A stretch of DNA of 64,000 bases from Xylanibacter ruminicola (GTDB lineage Bacteria; Bacteroidota; Bacteroidia; Bacteroidales; Bacteroidaceae), in NCBI GenBank assembly GCA_015060625.1, contig SUYC01000010.1, forward strand, positions 1 to 64,000, read 5' to 3'. Shown here in pieces: positions 46,127 to 54,112 of this stretch (position 1 is the stretch's first letter; the number at the start of each line of letters is the position of its first letter). The notes beneath the pieces were generated by a model. The model was not told the origin of the DNA and searched no databases. It was given only the letters and a program-made list of their open reading frames with translations. A program made the position numbers and the translations under genes.

Positions 46127-49027
46127 ATGTACAATTTAATTAGGTCTTTTTTAGTTTTAACTTTATCTTTAGTAACCCTTACAGCTGCTGCGCAGCCCGA
46201 CCCCGAGGATAGGAAGCTTACTATTCGCGGTCAGGTGCGTGATGCCGAGCTGAAGGAACCGATGGTGCAGGCCACCATCCAGTTGTTTATCGCCTCCGAC
46301 AGTACGTTTGTAGGTGGTACTGTGAGTAACGAACGTGGTAATTTCTATCTGACGGCCCCCTCCAGTGGCACCTACCGCATTAAAATCTCGTCGGTAGGCT
46401 ACCAGACCATCGAGCGTGAGATCACCCTTCGTCGCAACGTTAATCAGGATTTGGGCAATCTGCTCATGGAAACCGAGAGTATCATGCTGCAAGAGGCTGT
46501 GATTACCGGTCGTGCAGCACAGGTGATTGTGAAGAAGGACACCATCCTGTATAACCCCGAAGCCTACCGCACCCCAGAGGGTTCGCCTATCGAAGAGCTG
46601 ATTAAGCGCATTCCTGGTGCCGAGGTTGATGAGGATGGCAACATCACCATCAACGGTAAGCAGGTGAAAAAGATTCTGCTGGATGGTAAGGAGTTTATGC
46701 TGGGCGATGTAGAGACGGCGCTGAAGAATATCCCCGTGAGCATCATCCAGAATATGAAGTTCTACGATCAGCAGAGCGATGAGTCGCGTATCACCGGTAT
46801 CGAGGATGGTGAGAAAGAAACCGTGCTCGACTTCTCTATTAAGAAAGGTATGAACCGTGGCTACATGACCAACCTCGACTTGGGTGGCGGCACCAAGCAC
46901 CGCTATGCCTCGCGTGGTATGGGTAGCAGCTTTACCGACAAGACGCGCTTTGTCCTCCTAGGCAACTTTAATAATAAAGAAGAGAATGCCGGTTGGTGGA
47001 ACCGTCGTGGCTTGAACTCGCGCAAGATGCTGGGCACCAACTTCAATTTCGACGACAACGACAAACTGAAGCTGGATGCCAGTGTGCGTTGGAACCACCG
47101 TGGTGGCGACAACCAGACCGAGAATGCCAAGGAGGACTTCTACAGCGAGGGTAGTACCTTCTCTAACACCATCACGGCCAACTATACTCGTAGTGATAAC
47201 TGGTGGGGCAACCTGCGTTTTGAGTGGAAGCCCGACAGTTTGACCAATATCCTGGTACGTGCCAATGGCAGCTATGGCACCAACGATGGCACTACCCAGT
47301 CGCTGGCAGCCACCTACGATGCCGACCCTTATCTGTATGCCACCGACCCGCTCAACCAGCTCTCGGTGCTCAAGCCCTATGCCATCAACCAGAATATGAA
47401 CGCCAACCTGACGTATGGCGAGAACAAGAATGCGTGGGCCATGCTGCAGCTGTATCGCCGCCTGAATCCTCGCGGTCGAAACATCATCCTGCGTGTCGAG
47501 GGTAGTGCTGGCGATAGCGAGAATCAGAGCGTGAGCGACAACGAGGTGCTGCTGTTCCGTAAGCAGGACCAGTATGGCAACGACTCAACCTACTATACTG
47601 CCCGTTACAACACCACACCAGCCGACAACTGGGGTTATGTGCTGCGCACATCGTATAGCGAGCCCCTGTGGAAGGGTGCCCACCTGCAACTGAGCTACGA
47701 GCTGCGTTACAATCAGAACAAGAGCGACCGTCTGACCTACGACTTCAGTCGCATGCCAACGAACATCTTTGCAGGCATCACCCCCGAGTATCGTACCTGG
47801 GATCCCTGGCTGCACAGCGTGTACGATACGCTCGATGATTATCTGGAGCGCGACCTGAGCCGCTATTCCGAGTATAAGAACTATACCCACAACGTGCGCC
47901 TGAACCTGCGCCACCGTGTGGAGAAGTACGATTACAACATCGGTTTCCTGGTTCAGCCCCAGCACTCTAACTTTATCCAGAACTACCGTGGTGTGTATGT
48001 CGATACCGTGCGCAATGTCACCAACCTCACGCCCACCTTCGATTTCCACTATAAGTTCAGCGACCAGAGCAACCTGTGGCTGCACTACCGTGGCGATACC
48101 CGTCAGCCTGAGATGACCCAGTTGCTCGACATCACCGACGATTCTAATCCTCTCTACATCACACAGGGTAACCCCGGTCTGAAGCCTCAGTTCACCAGCT
48201 CGCTCAATGGTTATTACAACAATTATATTGTGCGCTACAAGCGTAGTATTGTGGTGTATGCCAACTACCGCCATATCCGCAATTCTATCTCTAACCTGGT
48301 GCGTTACAATCCCGAGACCGGTGGTAGCACCACGCGCCCTGAGAACATCAACGGCAACTGGAATATGAATGCCGGTGTGACCTTCAACACCGCCCTGGAT
48401 AGCACTGCCCATTGGAATGTGGGCACCGATACTCGTGTGCGCTATAACAATCTGGTGAGCTACGTGGCACAGGATAAGGCCGATGCCGCCAAGAACACCA
48501 CCCGCACCACCAATCTGCACGAACGCATCACCATGGGCTACCGTAACGACTGGCTCGAAGTGTCGCTCGACGGCCAGCTGAACTACCAGCACACCCGCAA
48601 CGAGCTGCAGCCCACCGCCAATCTGGATACCTGGCAGTTTAACTATGGTGGTCAGTTCCTGGTGCGCCTTCCGCTCGATTTCGAGTTGAGTATGAACCTG
48701 CACGAGCGCAGTCGTCGTGGCTATAACGATGCCTCGATGAACACCAACGAGCTGCTGTGGAACGGTCAGATTTCCAAGCCCTTCCTCAAGAACAAGTCAC
48801 TCATTGTGGCGCTTAACTTCTACGACCTGTTGGGACAGCAGAGCAACTACGAGCGTTGGGTCAACGCCACAGGTCGCAGCGATACCCGTTTCAACAGTGT
48901 CAACTCCTACGCCATGCTGCATGTGCGTTACCGCTTGAATATGTTTGGTGGTAAGATTGATACCGAAGGTCGTTACGACAAGAAATGGGGCGGCCATGAT
49001 AACCGTGGTCGTGGTTGGCGCCGATAA
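46127..49027 (+). CDS. TonB-receptor-like outer-membrane beta-barrel protein
   Basis: 966 aa. Signal peptide (to about TAAAQ), N-terminal carboxypeptidase-regulatory-like domain (about 30-115; TIRGQVRD), a plug-like region (PIEELIKRIPGAEVDEDGNI), then a long barrel of alternating strands of the OMP_b-brl_3 kind. It lacks a neighbouring SusD. The C-terminus ends in a basic Gly/Arg tail (GRGWRR) rather than the aromatic residue usual for barrel insertion. Substrate unknown. It follows the LacI gene and is probably co-transcribed; an intrinsic terminator comes after it. Confidence 0.85.
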   Translation: MYNLIRSFLVLTLSLVTLTAAAQPDPEDRKLTIRGQVRDAELKEPMVQATIQLFIASDSTFVGGTVSNERGNFYLTAPSSGTYRIKISSVGYQTIEREITLRRNVNQDLGNLLMETESIMLQEAVITGRAAQVIVKKDTILYNPEAYRTPEGSPIEELIKRIPGAEVDEDGNITINGKQVKKILLDGKEFMLGDVETALKNIPVSIIQNMKFYDQQSDESRITGIEDGEKETVLDFSIKKGMNRGYMTNLDLGGGTKHRYASRGMGSSFTDKTRFVLLGNFNNKEENAGWWNRRGLNSRKMLGTNFNFDDNDKLKLDASVRWNHRGGDNQTENAKEDFYSEGSTFSNTITANYTRSDNWWGNLRFEWKPDSLTNILVRANGSYGTNDGTTQSLAATYDADPYLYATDPLNQLSVLKPYAINQNMNANLTYGENKNAWAMLQLYRRLNPRGRNIILRVEGSAGDSENQSVSDNEVLLFRKQDQYGNDSTYYTARYNTTPADNWGYVLRTSYSEPLWKGAHLQLSYELRYNQNKSDRLTYDFSRMPTNIFAGITPEYRTWDPWLHSVYDTLDDYLERDLSRYSEYKNYTHNVRLNLRHRVEKYDYNIGFLVQPQHSNFIQNYRGVYVDTVRNVTNLTPTFDFHYKFSDQSNLWLHYRGDTRQPEMTQLLDITDDSNPLYITQGNPGLKPQFTSSLNGYYNNYIVRYKRSIVVYANYRHIRNSISNLVRYNPETGGSTTRPENINGNWNMNAGVTFNTALDSTAHWNVGTDTRVRYNNLVSYVAQDKADAAKNTTRTTNLHERITMGYRNDWLEVSLDGQLNYQHTRNELQPTANLDTWQFNYGGQFLVRLPLDFELSMNLHERSRRGYNDASMNTNELLWNGQISKPFLKNKSLIVALNFYDLLGQQSNYERWVNATGRSDTRFNSVNSYAMLHVRYRLNMFGGKIDTEGRYDKKWGGHDNRGRGWRR

Positions 49028-49057
49028 GCTGTCGCGATAGGTAGAACAAAAGAAAAG

Positions 49058-49090
49058 CTGCAATTTTTTTCCAAAATTGCAGTTTTTTTT
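49058..49090 (+). terminator. terminator after the outer-membrane protein gene
   Basis: CTGCAATTTT (49058-49067) pairs with AAAATTGCAG (49073-49082); eight T follow. Confidence 0.85.
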
Positions 49091-49130
49091 ATCAATGTGC
49101 GAATAAATTTTGGCTGTTTCAGTGAATTTT

Positions 49131-49140
49131 GTTTCCTTTG
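49131..49140 (+). promoter_or_regulatory. promoter-like box (TTCCTTTG) abutting the B6-operon start codon
   Basis: GTTTCCTTTGCACCC resembles the -7 box except for TT in place of TA. The ATG (49146) is only 5 bases beyond it, so the mRNA would be leaderless or nearly so. Confidence 0.45.
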
Positions 49141-49145
49141 CACCC

Positions 49146-50069
49146 ATGAATACGATACTCACGATAACAGGTAGCGACGGCACAGGCGTTTCGGGTGTTC
49201 AGGCCGACATCCGACTCATCAGTGCATTGGGTGGTGTGGCCGCATCAGCCATCACGTCGATTACCGTACAGAACACCCTGGGCATCCAGGAGTTCCACGA
49301 TCTGCCTGCCTCTGTGGTTCGTCAACAGGTCGAGGCTATCATCAACGACCTGCAGCCGCAAATCATCAAGATAGGTCTGCTGCGCCGTATCGATGTGGTC
49401 GAGATGCTGGCCGATGTGCTCAAGCGCCATCAGCCCCAGTACATCATCTATGCCCCCGTGCTCACCTCGACCAAGGGCGAGCAGTTGGTAGAGCCGCGTG
49501 TTTACGATGCCATCCAGCGCCTGCTCATCCCGCTGTGCACGGTGGTTCTGGCGCCAACCGACCTGCCCATCGGTCCTCGTCGCCATGGCCATGCCAACCA
49601 GTTAGGCTCGGCTTTGGCCTATTATCTCAGTCTTGGCGAGCAGGTGAGCGATGCCATGCAGCATGCGCAAGCCTACGTGAAGCAGTTGCCAGCCGTTTAT
49701 GCCGATGGCCGTTCAGCCTCCTGGGATGCTTGCTTTGTCAAGAACACGCGTAGCGAGGAGCTTTACAATCAGTTTCTGGATGCTGTCGAGCAATACTACA
49801 ATCGCTATGCCGATGTGGCTTTCTATGCCGAGCAGCTCAATGTCAGTGCTCGCTATCTGGCTCAGGTCACCCGTCAGATAGCCGGTCGTTCGCCTAAGGC
49901 AATCATCGACGAGCGTATCATCACCGAGATTGTGAAACTGATTACCACTACCAATAAACCCCTGAAGGACGTAGCCCATTGGTTAGGGTTCTCGTCGCAG
50001 GCCCATCTGTCGCGCTTCTTCAAGCAGCGAAAAGGGGTTTCCCCCACCGAATTCCAACATAAACAATAA
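49146..50069 (+). CDS. degenerate ThiD/PdxK-like domain fused to AraC-type DNA-binding domain
   Basis: 307 aa. Residues 1-165 follow hydroxymethylpyrimidine/pyridoxal kinases ([33 protein letters not shown]). However, the stretch between VVLAPTDLP and the C-terminal helix is only a few residues instead of roughly 75, and the kinase HGTGC catalytic/anion-hole motif is replaced by HGHANQLG. A linker leads to an AraC/HTH_18 domain (about 235-305; [20 protein letters not shown]). It therefore looks like a non-catalytic ligand sensor joined to a transcription factor. It lies 7 bp upstream of pdxS on the same strand, so a role in controlling vitamin B6 synthesis is inferred. ATG 49146 is chosen because the longer frame starts upstream of the promoter box. 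Confidence 0.8.
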   Translation: MNTILTITGSDGTGVSGVQADIRLISALGGVAASAITSITVQNTLGIQEFHDLPASVVRQQVEAIINDLQPQIIKIGLLRRIDVVEMLADVLKRHQPQYIIYAPVLTSTKGEQLVEPRVYDAIQRLLIPLCTVVLAPTDLPIGPRRHGHANQLGSALAYYLSLGEQVSDAMQHAQAYVKQLPAVYADGRSASWDACFVKNTRSEELYNQFLDAVEQYYNRYADVAFYAEQLNVSARYLAQVTRQIAGRSPKAIIDERIITEIVKLITTTNKPLKDVAHWLGFSSQAHLSRFFKQRKGVSPTEFQHKQ

Positions 50070-50076
50070 GATAAAA

Positions 50077-50952
50077 ATGACAAACGAAAGAACATTGCTT
50101 AACCGCCAGTTGGCTCAGATGCTGAAGGGTGGTGTGATTATGGACGTGACTACTCCCGAGCAGGCCCGGATAGCCGAAGCCGCTGGTGCCTGTGCCGTAA
50201 TGGCCCTGGAACGTATCCCTGCCGACATCCGTGCTGCAGGTGGTGTGAGCCGTATGAGCGACCCCAAGATGATTCGTGGCATCCAGGAGGCTGTCAGCAT
50301 CCCCGTGATGGCCAAGTGCCGTATTGGTCATATCGCCGAGGCTCAGATTCTGCAGGCCATCGAGATCGACTACATCGATGAGAGCGAGGTGCTCTCGCCT
50401 GCTGATAACATCTATCACATTGATAAAACCAAGTTTGATGTGCCCTTTGTGTGTGGTGCCAAGAACCTGGGCGAGGCCCTTCGCCGTATTGCCGAGGGTG
50501 CCACGATGATTCGTACCAAGGGCGAACCCGGTACTGGCGATGTGGTACAGGCCGTGAGTCATATGCGCCTGATGCAGAGCGAGATTCGTCGCTTGGTATC
50601 GATGAGCGAGGATGAGCTCTTCGAGGCTGCCAAGCAGTTGCAGGCCCCTTACGAGCTGGTGAAGTTTGTGCACGAGAATGGCAAGCTGCCTGTGGTTAAC
50701 TTTGCTGCTGGTGGTGTGGCCACTCCAGCCGACGCAGCGCTGATGATGCAGTTGGGTGCCGAGGGTGTGTTCGTTGGTAGCGGCATCTTCAAGAGTGGCA
50801 ACCCCGCCAAGCGTGCTGCCGCCATCGTACAGGCAGTGACCAACTACAAGGATGCCAAGCTGCTGGCCGAGCTGAGTGAGGACCTTGGTGAGGCTATGGT
50901 GGGCATCAACGAGCATGAAATCGAACTCTTAATGGCCGAACGAGGGAAGTGA
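50077..50952 (+). CDS. pdxS: pyridoxal 5'-phosphate synthase subunit PdxS
   Basis: Lyase subunit that builds PLP from ribose 5-phosphate, glyceraldehyde 3-phosphate and ammonia from PdxT. 291 aa, normal. The barrel motifs are intact: [30 protein letters not shown] (with a catalytic Lys), [12 protein letters not shown] and [13 protein letters not shown]. Second gene of the B6 operon; its stop overlaps the pdxT start by one base. Confidence 0.97.
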   Translation: MTNERTLLNRQLAQMLKGGVIMDVTTPEQARIAEAAGACAVMALERIPADIRAAGGVSRMSDPKMIRGIQEAVSIPVMAKCRIGHIAEAQILQAIEIDYIDESEVLSPADNIYHIDKTKFDVPFVCGAKNLGEALRRIAEGATMIRTKGEPGTGDVVQAVSHMRLMQSEIRRLVSMSEDELFEAAKQLQAPYELVKFVHENGKLPVVNFAAGGVATPADAALMMQLGAEGVFVGSGIFKSGNPAKRAAAIVQAVTNYKDAKLLAELSEDLGEAMVGINEHEIELLMAERGK

Positions 50953-51500
50953 TGAAAATAGCTGTGTTGGCCCTGCAGGGGGCATTTATTGAGCATGAGC
51001 AGGTGCTGCAGCGCCTTGGCATTGAAACCGTCGAGATCCGCCAATTGCGCGACTGGCAGGCTGGTCCCTACGACGGTCTGGTGCTGCCTGGTGGCGAGAG
51101 CACGGTGCAGATGCGCCTGCTGAAGGAGCTTGGACTGCTGGAGCCCATCCGTCGGGCCATTGCCGACGGTCTGCCCGTGCTGGGCACCTGTGCCGGCATG
51201 ATTCTGCTGTCAAAGGATTATCTGGGCACCATGGACATCCGTGTGCGCCGTAATGCCTACGGGCGCCAGTTGGGCAGTTTCCATACCACCGGCGCTGTCG
51301 AAGGCATTGGCAATGATGTGCCCATGACCTTTATCCGTGCACCGTATATCGAAGAGGTGCTATCGGCCGACTGCGTGCCGATAGCCGAAGTGGATGGTCA
51401 TATCGTCGCCGCCCGTCAGGGCCGTCAGATAGCAACGGCTTTCCATCCCGAACTCGACGACGATACCCGTTTGCACCAGTTGCTTATTTCGTATCAATAA
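50952..51500 (+). CDS. pdxT: pyridoxal 5'-phosphate synthase glutaminase subunit PdxT
   Basis: Class I glutamine amidotransferase feeding ammonia to PdxS. 182 aa, with LPGGEST, GTCAGM (Cys80), and FHPEL giving His165 and Glu167. The overlap TGATG with pdxS indicates coupled translation. The 3' end overlaps the convergent GH2 gene by 17 bp with no terminator hairpin between. Confidence 0.96.
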   Translation: MKIAVLALQGAFIEHEQVLQRLGIETVEIRQLRDWQAGPYDGLVLPGGESTVQMRLLKELGLLEPIRRAIADGLPVLGTCAGMILLSKDYLGTMDIRVRRNAYGRQLGSFHTTGAVEGIGNDVPMTFIRAPYIEEVLSADCVPIAEVDGHIVAARQGRQIATAFHPELDDDTRLHQLLISYQ

Positions 51501-53919
51501 TAACTGTTCCATTTTTCAAACCGTCACTCTCGCATGTCAGGGTGGCGGTTGTTTTTTGTGTGGTGCTCTGCACCAGCACCTGTGCAAAGCCATTAAAGGC
51601 CAGCACGCTGAACGCCTTGCAGTTCAGCTCCTGCGGGTGGTCGGCACCTGCATACATCGGGTCGCCGTTGCCCACGCCCAGAATGCGGGCGTCGCCCTCC
51701 AGGCGCAAGTTCAGCATGGGGCAGGCATCAGGCACCACGCGTCCTTTCTGGTCCTGCACCTCGATGGTCACCACAGCCAGGTCCTGTCCGTCGGCCGTAA
51801 TCACCTGTCGGTCGGCCTTCAGCACTGTCTTATATGCCGGTTTGGTGGTCTCTATGGTCTGTGTCAGTGTGCGCTTGCCGTTTTTGTAGCCAATGGCCAC
51901 CACCTTTCCAGGCTGGTAGGTGGCTTTCCACTTCAGGTGCCCGTTCTTCGGCATCGCCTGTCGGCCCAGTTTTTTGCCGTTCACAATCAGTTCCACCTCG
52001 TCGCAGTTGCTGTAGGCCCACAGCTCAATCTCCTCGCCCTCGTGCCCCTGCAGGTTCCAGTGTGGTAGCAGGTGCAGCGTGGGCTCATCCGTCCACCAGG
52101 CTTTCAGATAGTAAGCCTCGTCTTTCCAGAATCCGCAGTAGTCCAGTATGCCGAACTCCGAGTCGTGAGCAGGATAGGATAGTGGATTAGGCTCGCCGCG
52201 ATAGTCAAAGCCCGTCCAGTAGAACAGTCCTGCAGCCCATGGTCGCTCGTCGTAGAACTTCCAGCCGCGCTCAATGATGTTCTCATAGTTCTGTTCCATG
52301 GTGCGGTTCAGGCTCACCATGCGTCCCTTGCAGTCGGGATGGTTAAAGTAGATGCCGCGTGTGCCGCAGCCCGTAGTCTCTTCGGTGCCCACAATCTTCC
52401 AGTCGGGATTGGCCTTCTTTCGGTTGTCCACATCGTTCTGGATGATGTAGTTAAATCCCTTCACGTCGAGCCCTTTGATGAGTTCTGTCCCACCGGCATT
52501 GGCCACCGTACTGGGGCGTGTCGGGTCGTACAGTCTGGTGTGTTCGCGCATGGCTTCGGCCAGTCGTGTGCCCTGTATGTTGTTCTCCAGGCCCCATTCT
52601 TCGTTGCCGTCGCTCCACAGAATGATGCTGGGGTGATTACGGTCGCGCTTGATCATCCGCTCCAACAGTCGCAGATGCTCGTCGTTGATGCCCATCAGTC
52701 GGTTCTCGTCGATCACCAGGATGCCCTCGCGGTCGCAGATGTCGAGCAGTGCAGGCGTCATGGGGTTGTGCGATGCGCGATAGGCATTGCAGCCAAAGGC
52801 CTTCAGCTGCTTGATGCGCCATGCCTGTAAGGCATCGGGAATGGCAGCGCCCACGCCTGCATGGTCCTGATGCAGGTTCACGCCCTTCAGCTTCAGGGGC
52901 TTGCCGTTCAGTAGGAATCCCCTGTCGGCTGTAAAGGCTATCTCGCGGATGCCCGTGGTGGTGCGATACACATCTACCACCTGACCATCCACGCGGATGG
53001 TGGTCTCTACCTGATACAGATAGGGATCGGTAGTGCTCCACAGGTGGGGCTCGCCGATGGTGATGTGCTGCTGGCAGCCAGCTGTCTGCTTGGCCTTCAG
53101 ACCTACTACGAGTGGGCTACTCTTGCCAACCTCGTTGCCGTCGGCATCCAGCAAGCGGTGCGTTATCTGGCACTGCTGCGCCTGCAGACTGCTGTTGTTC
53201 ACCTCGGTCTCGATGGTGAGCTTAGCTTCGGTATAAGCCGGTTGCAGCTGTGCATATACAAACGTGCCGAAAGGTGCCACGCTGACCTGTGCGGCTTTCT
53301 CCAACCACACGTCGCGATAGATGCCGGCCCCCTCGTAGAACCAGCCCTCCTCCAGGGTGGCATCGGCGCGCACGCATATCAGGTTGTCGTCGCCGTATTT
53401 GATATAGGGGGTGATGTCGTAGGTTTGTGTGACATATCCGCTGGGTTCGGTGCCCATATAGAAGCCGTTGAACCACACACGGGCATTGCGGAAGATGCCG
53501 TCGAAGCGCAGCATCAGTCGCTTGCCCAGATCCTCGTTGGGTATGTGGATGGTTTTGCGATACCATCCCACGCTGGTCTCAGGATATTTGTAGCCCACCG
53601 TCTTATAGCCGTGCGAGTGACTGGCTTCGGCCGCATAGGGCAGTGTGGTCACCCAGTCGTGCGGCAACTGCACCTCGTGCCAGCGGTTGTCCTCCACAAA
53701 TTTCTGCGCGTAAGGCCCCTCGTTGTGTATCGAGTTGGCCTTTGTCAGATAGTTAAAATACTCCGTGCCGCAACCGAAGTCCTTTTGAGGGTCGGCAGCG
53801 TTTCCCAGTGCAAATCGCCATCCCTTGTCAAGTCGGATGGTTTCGCGTACGCTCTGTGCATTCAAGTTGGCAGTTAGCAGACAGCCTATTGCTGCTACAA
53901 TCGCTGTTTTTAGTTTCAT
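51484..53919 (-). CDS. GH2 glycoside hydrolase (beta-galactosidase-like)
   Basis: Secreted exo-enzyme, about 811 aa, signal peptide to NLNAQ. Sugar-binding N-domain (WRFALGNA, LPHDWV), GH2 Ig-like domain, barrel with the acid/base Glu in WSDGNEEWG and a candidate nucleophile Glu in GTEETTGCG, then a DUF4982-like domain and an Ig-like C-terminal domain. Family GH2 includes beta-galactosidases, beta-glucuronidases and beta-mannosidases; the beta-galactosidase branch fits best. ATG 53919 lies just before the signal peptide, while the longer frame runs upstream of the promoter. Confidence 0.88.
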   Translation of the reverse strand: MKLKTAIVAAIGCLLTANLNAQSVRETIRLDKGWRFALGNAADPQKDFGCGTEYFNYLTKANSIHNEGPYAQKFVEDNRWHEVQLPHDWVTTLPYAAEASHSHGYKTVGYKYPETSVGWYRKTIHIPNEDLGKRLMLRFDGIFRNARVWFNGFYMGTEPSGYVTQTYDITPYIKYGDDNLICVRADATLEEGWFYEGAGIYRDVWLEKAAQVSVAPFGTFVYAQLQPAYTEAKLTIETEVNNSSLQAQQCQITHRLLDADGNEVGKSSPLVVGLKAKQTAGCQQHITIGEPHLWSTTDPYLYQVETTIRVDGQVVDVYRTTTGIREIAFTADRGFLLNGKPLKLKGVNLHQDHAGVGAAIPDALQAWRIKQLKAFGCNAYRASHNPMTPALLDICDREGILVIDENRLMGINDEHLRLLERMIKRDRNHPSIILWSDGNEEWGLENNIQGTRLAEAMREHTRLYDPTRPSTVANAGGTELIKGLDVKGFNYIIQNDVDNRKKANPDWKIVGTEETTGCGTRGIYFNHPDCKGRMVSLNRTMEQNYENIIERGWKFYDERPWAAGLFYWTGFDYRGEPNPLSYPAHDSEFGILDYCGFWKDEAYYLKAWWTDEPTLHLLPHWNLQGHEGEEIELWAYSNCDEVELIVNGKKLGRQAMPKNGHLKWKATYQPGKVVAIGYKNGKRTLTQTIETTKPAYKTVLKADRQVITADGQDLAVVTIEVQDQKGRVVPDACPMLNLRLEGDARILGVGNGDPMYAGADHPQELNCKAFSVLAFNGFAQVLVQSTTQKTTATLTCESDGLKNGTVIIDTK

Positions 53920-53949
53920 TGTTGTTCGCTGTTTATAGTTCTCTGTGTG

Positions 53950-53957
53950 CAAAGATA
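53950..53957 (-). promoter_or_regulatory. -7 box for GH2
   Basis: Minus-strand TATCTTTGCACA, 30 bp before the GH2 ATG. Confidence 0.65.
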
Positions 53958-54056
53958 CATTATTTTTTGCCACTTGTCAAGTGCTTGTGCCTATTATTTT
54001 CGGCTGTGTAGCCTATAATACAAGCAATCGACAAAAAAGTACAAACAGCATCCCCC

Positions 54057-54095
54057 AAAAAAACGGTGCAACTCCCGTGAGAGAGCTGCACCGTT
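54057..54095 (-). terminator. terminator after the TonB-dependent receptor gene
   Basis: On the minus strand AACGGTGCA pairs with TGCACCGTT, extended by CTC/GAG, then seven T. Confidence 0.8.
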
Positions 54096-54112
54096 GAAGT
54101 GTTTTTTGTAGC

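Noticed and set aside
47585..48703. 372-codon minus-strand frame opposite the outer-membrane barrel gene
   Set aside because: Low-complexity Val/Ile/Gly/His composition typical of an antisense shadow; the plus strand encodes a continuous barrel.
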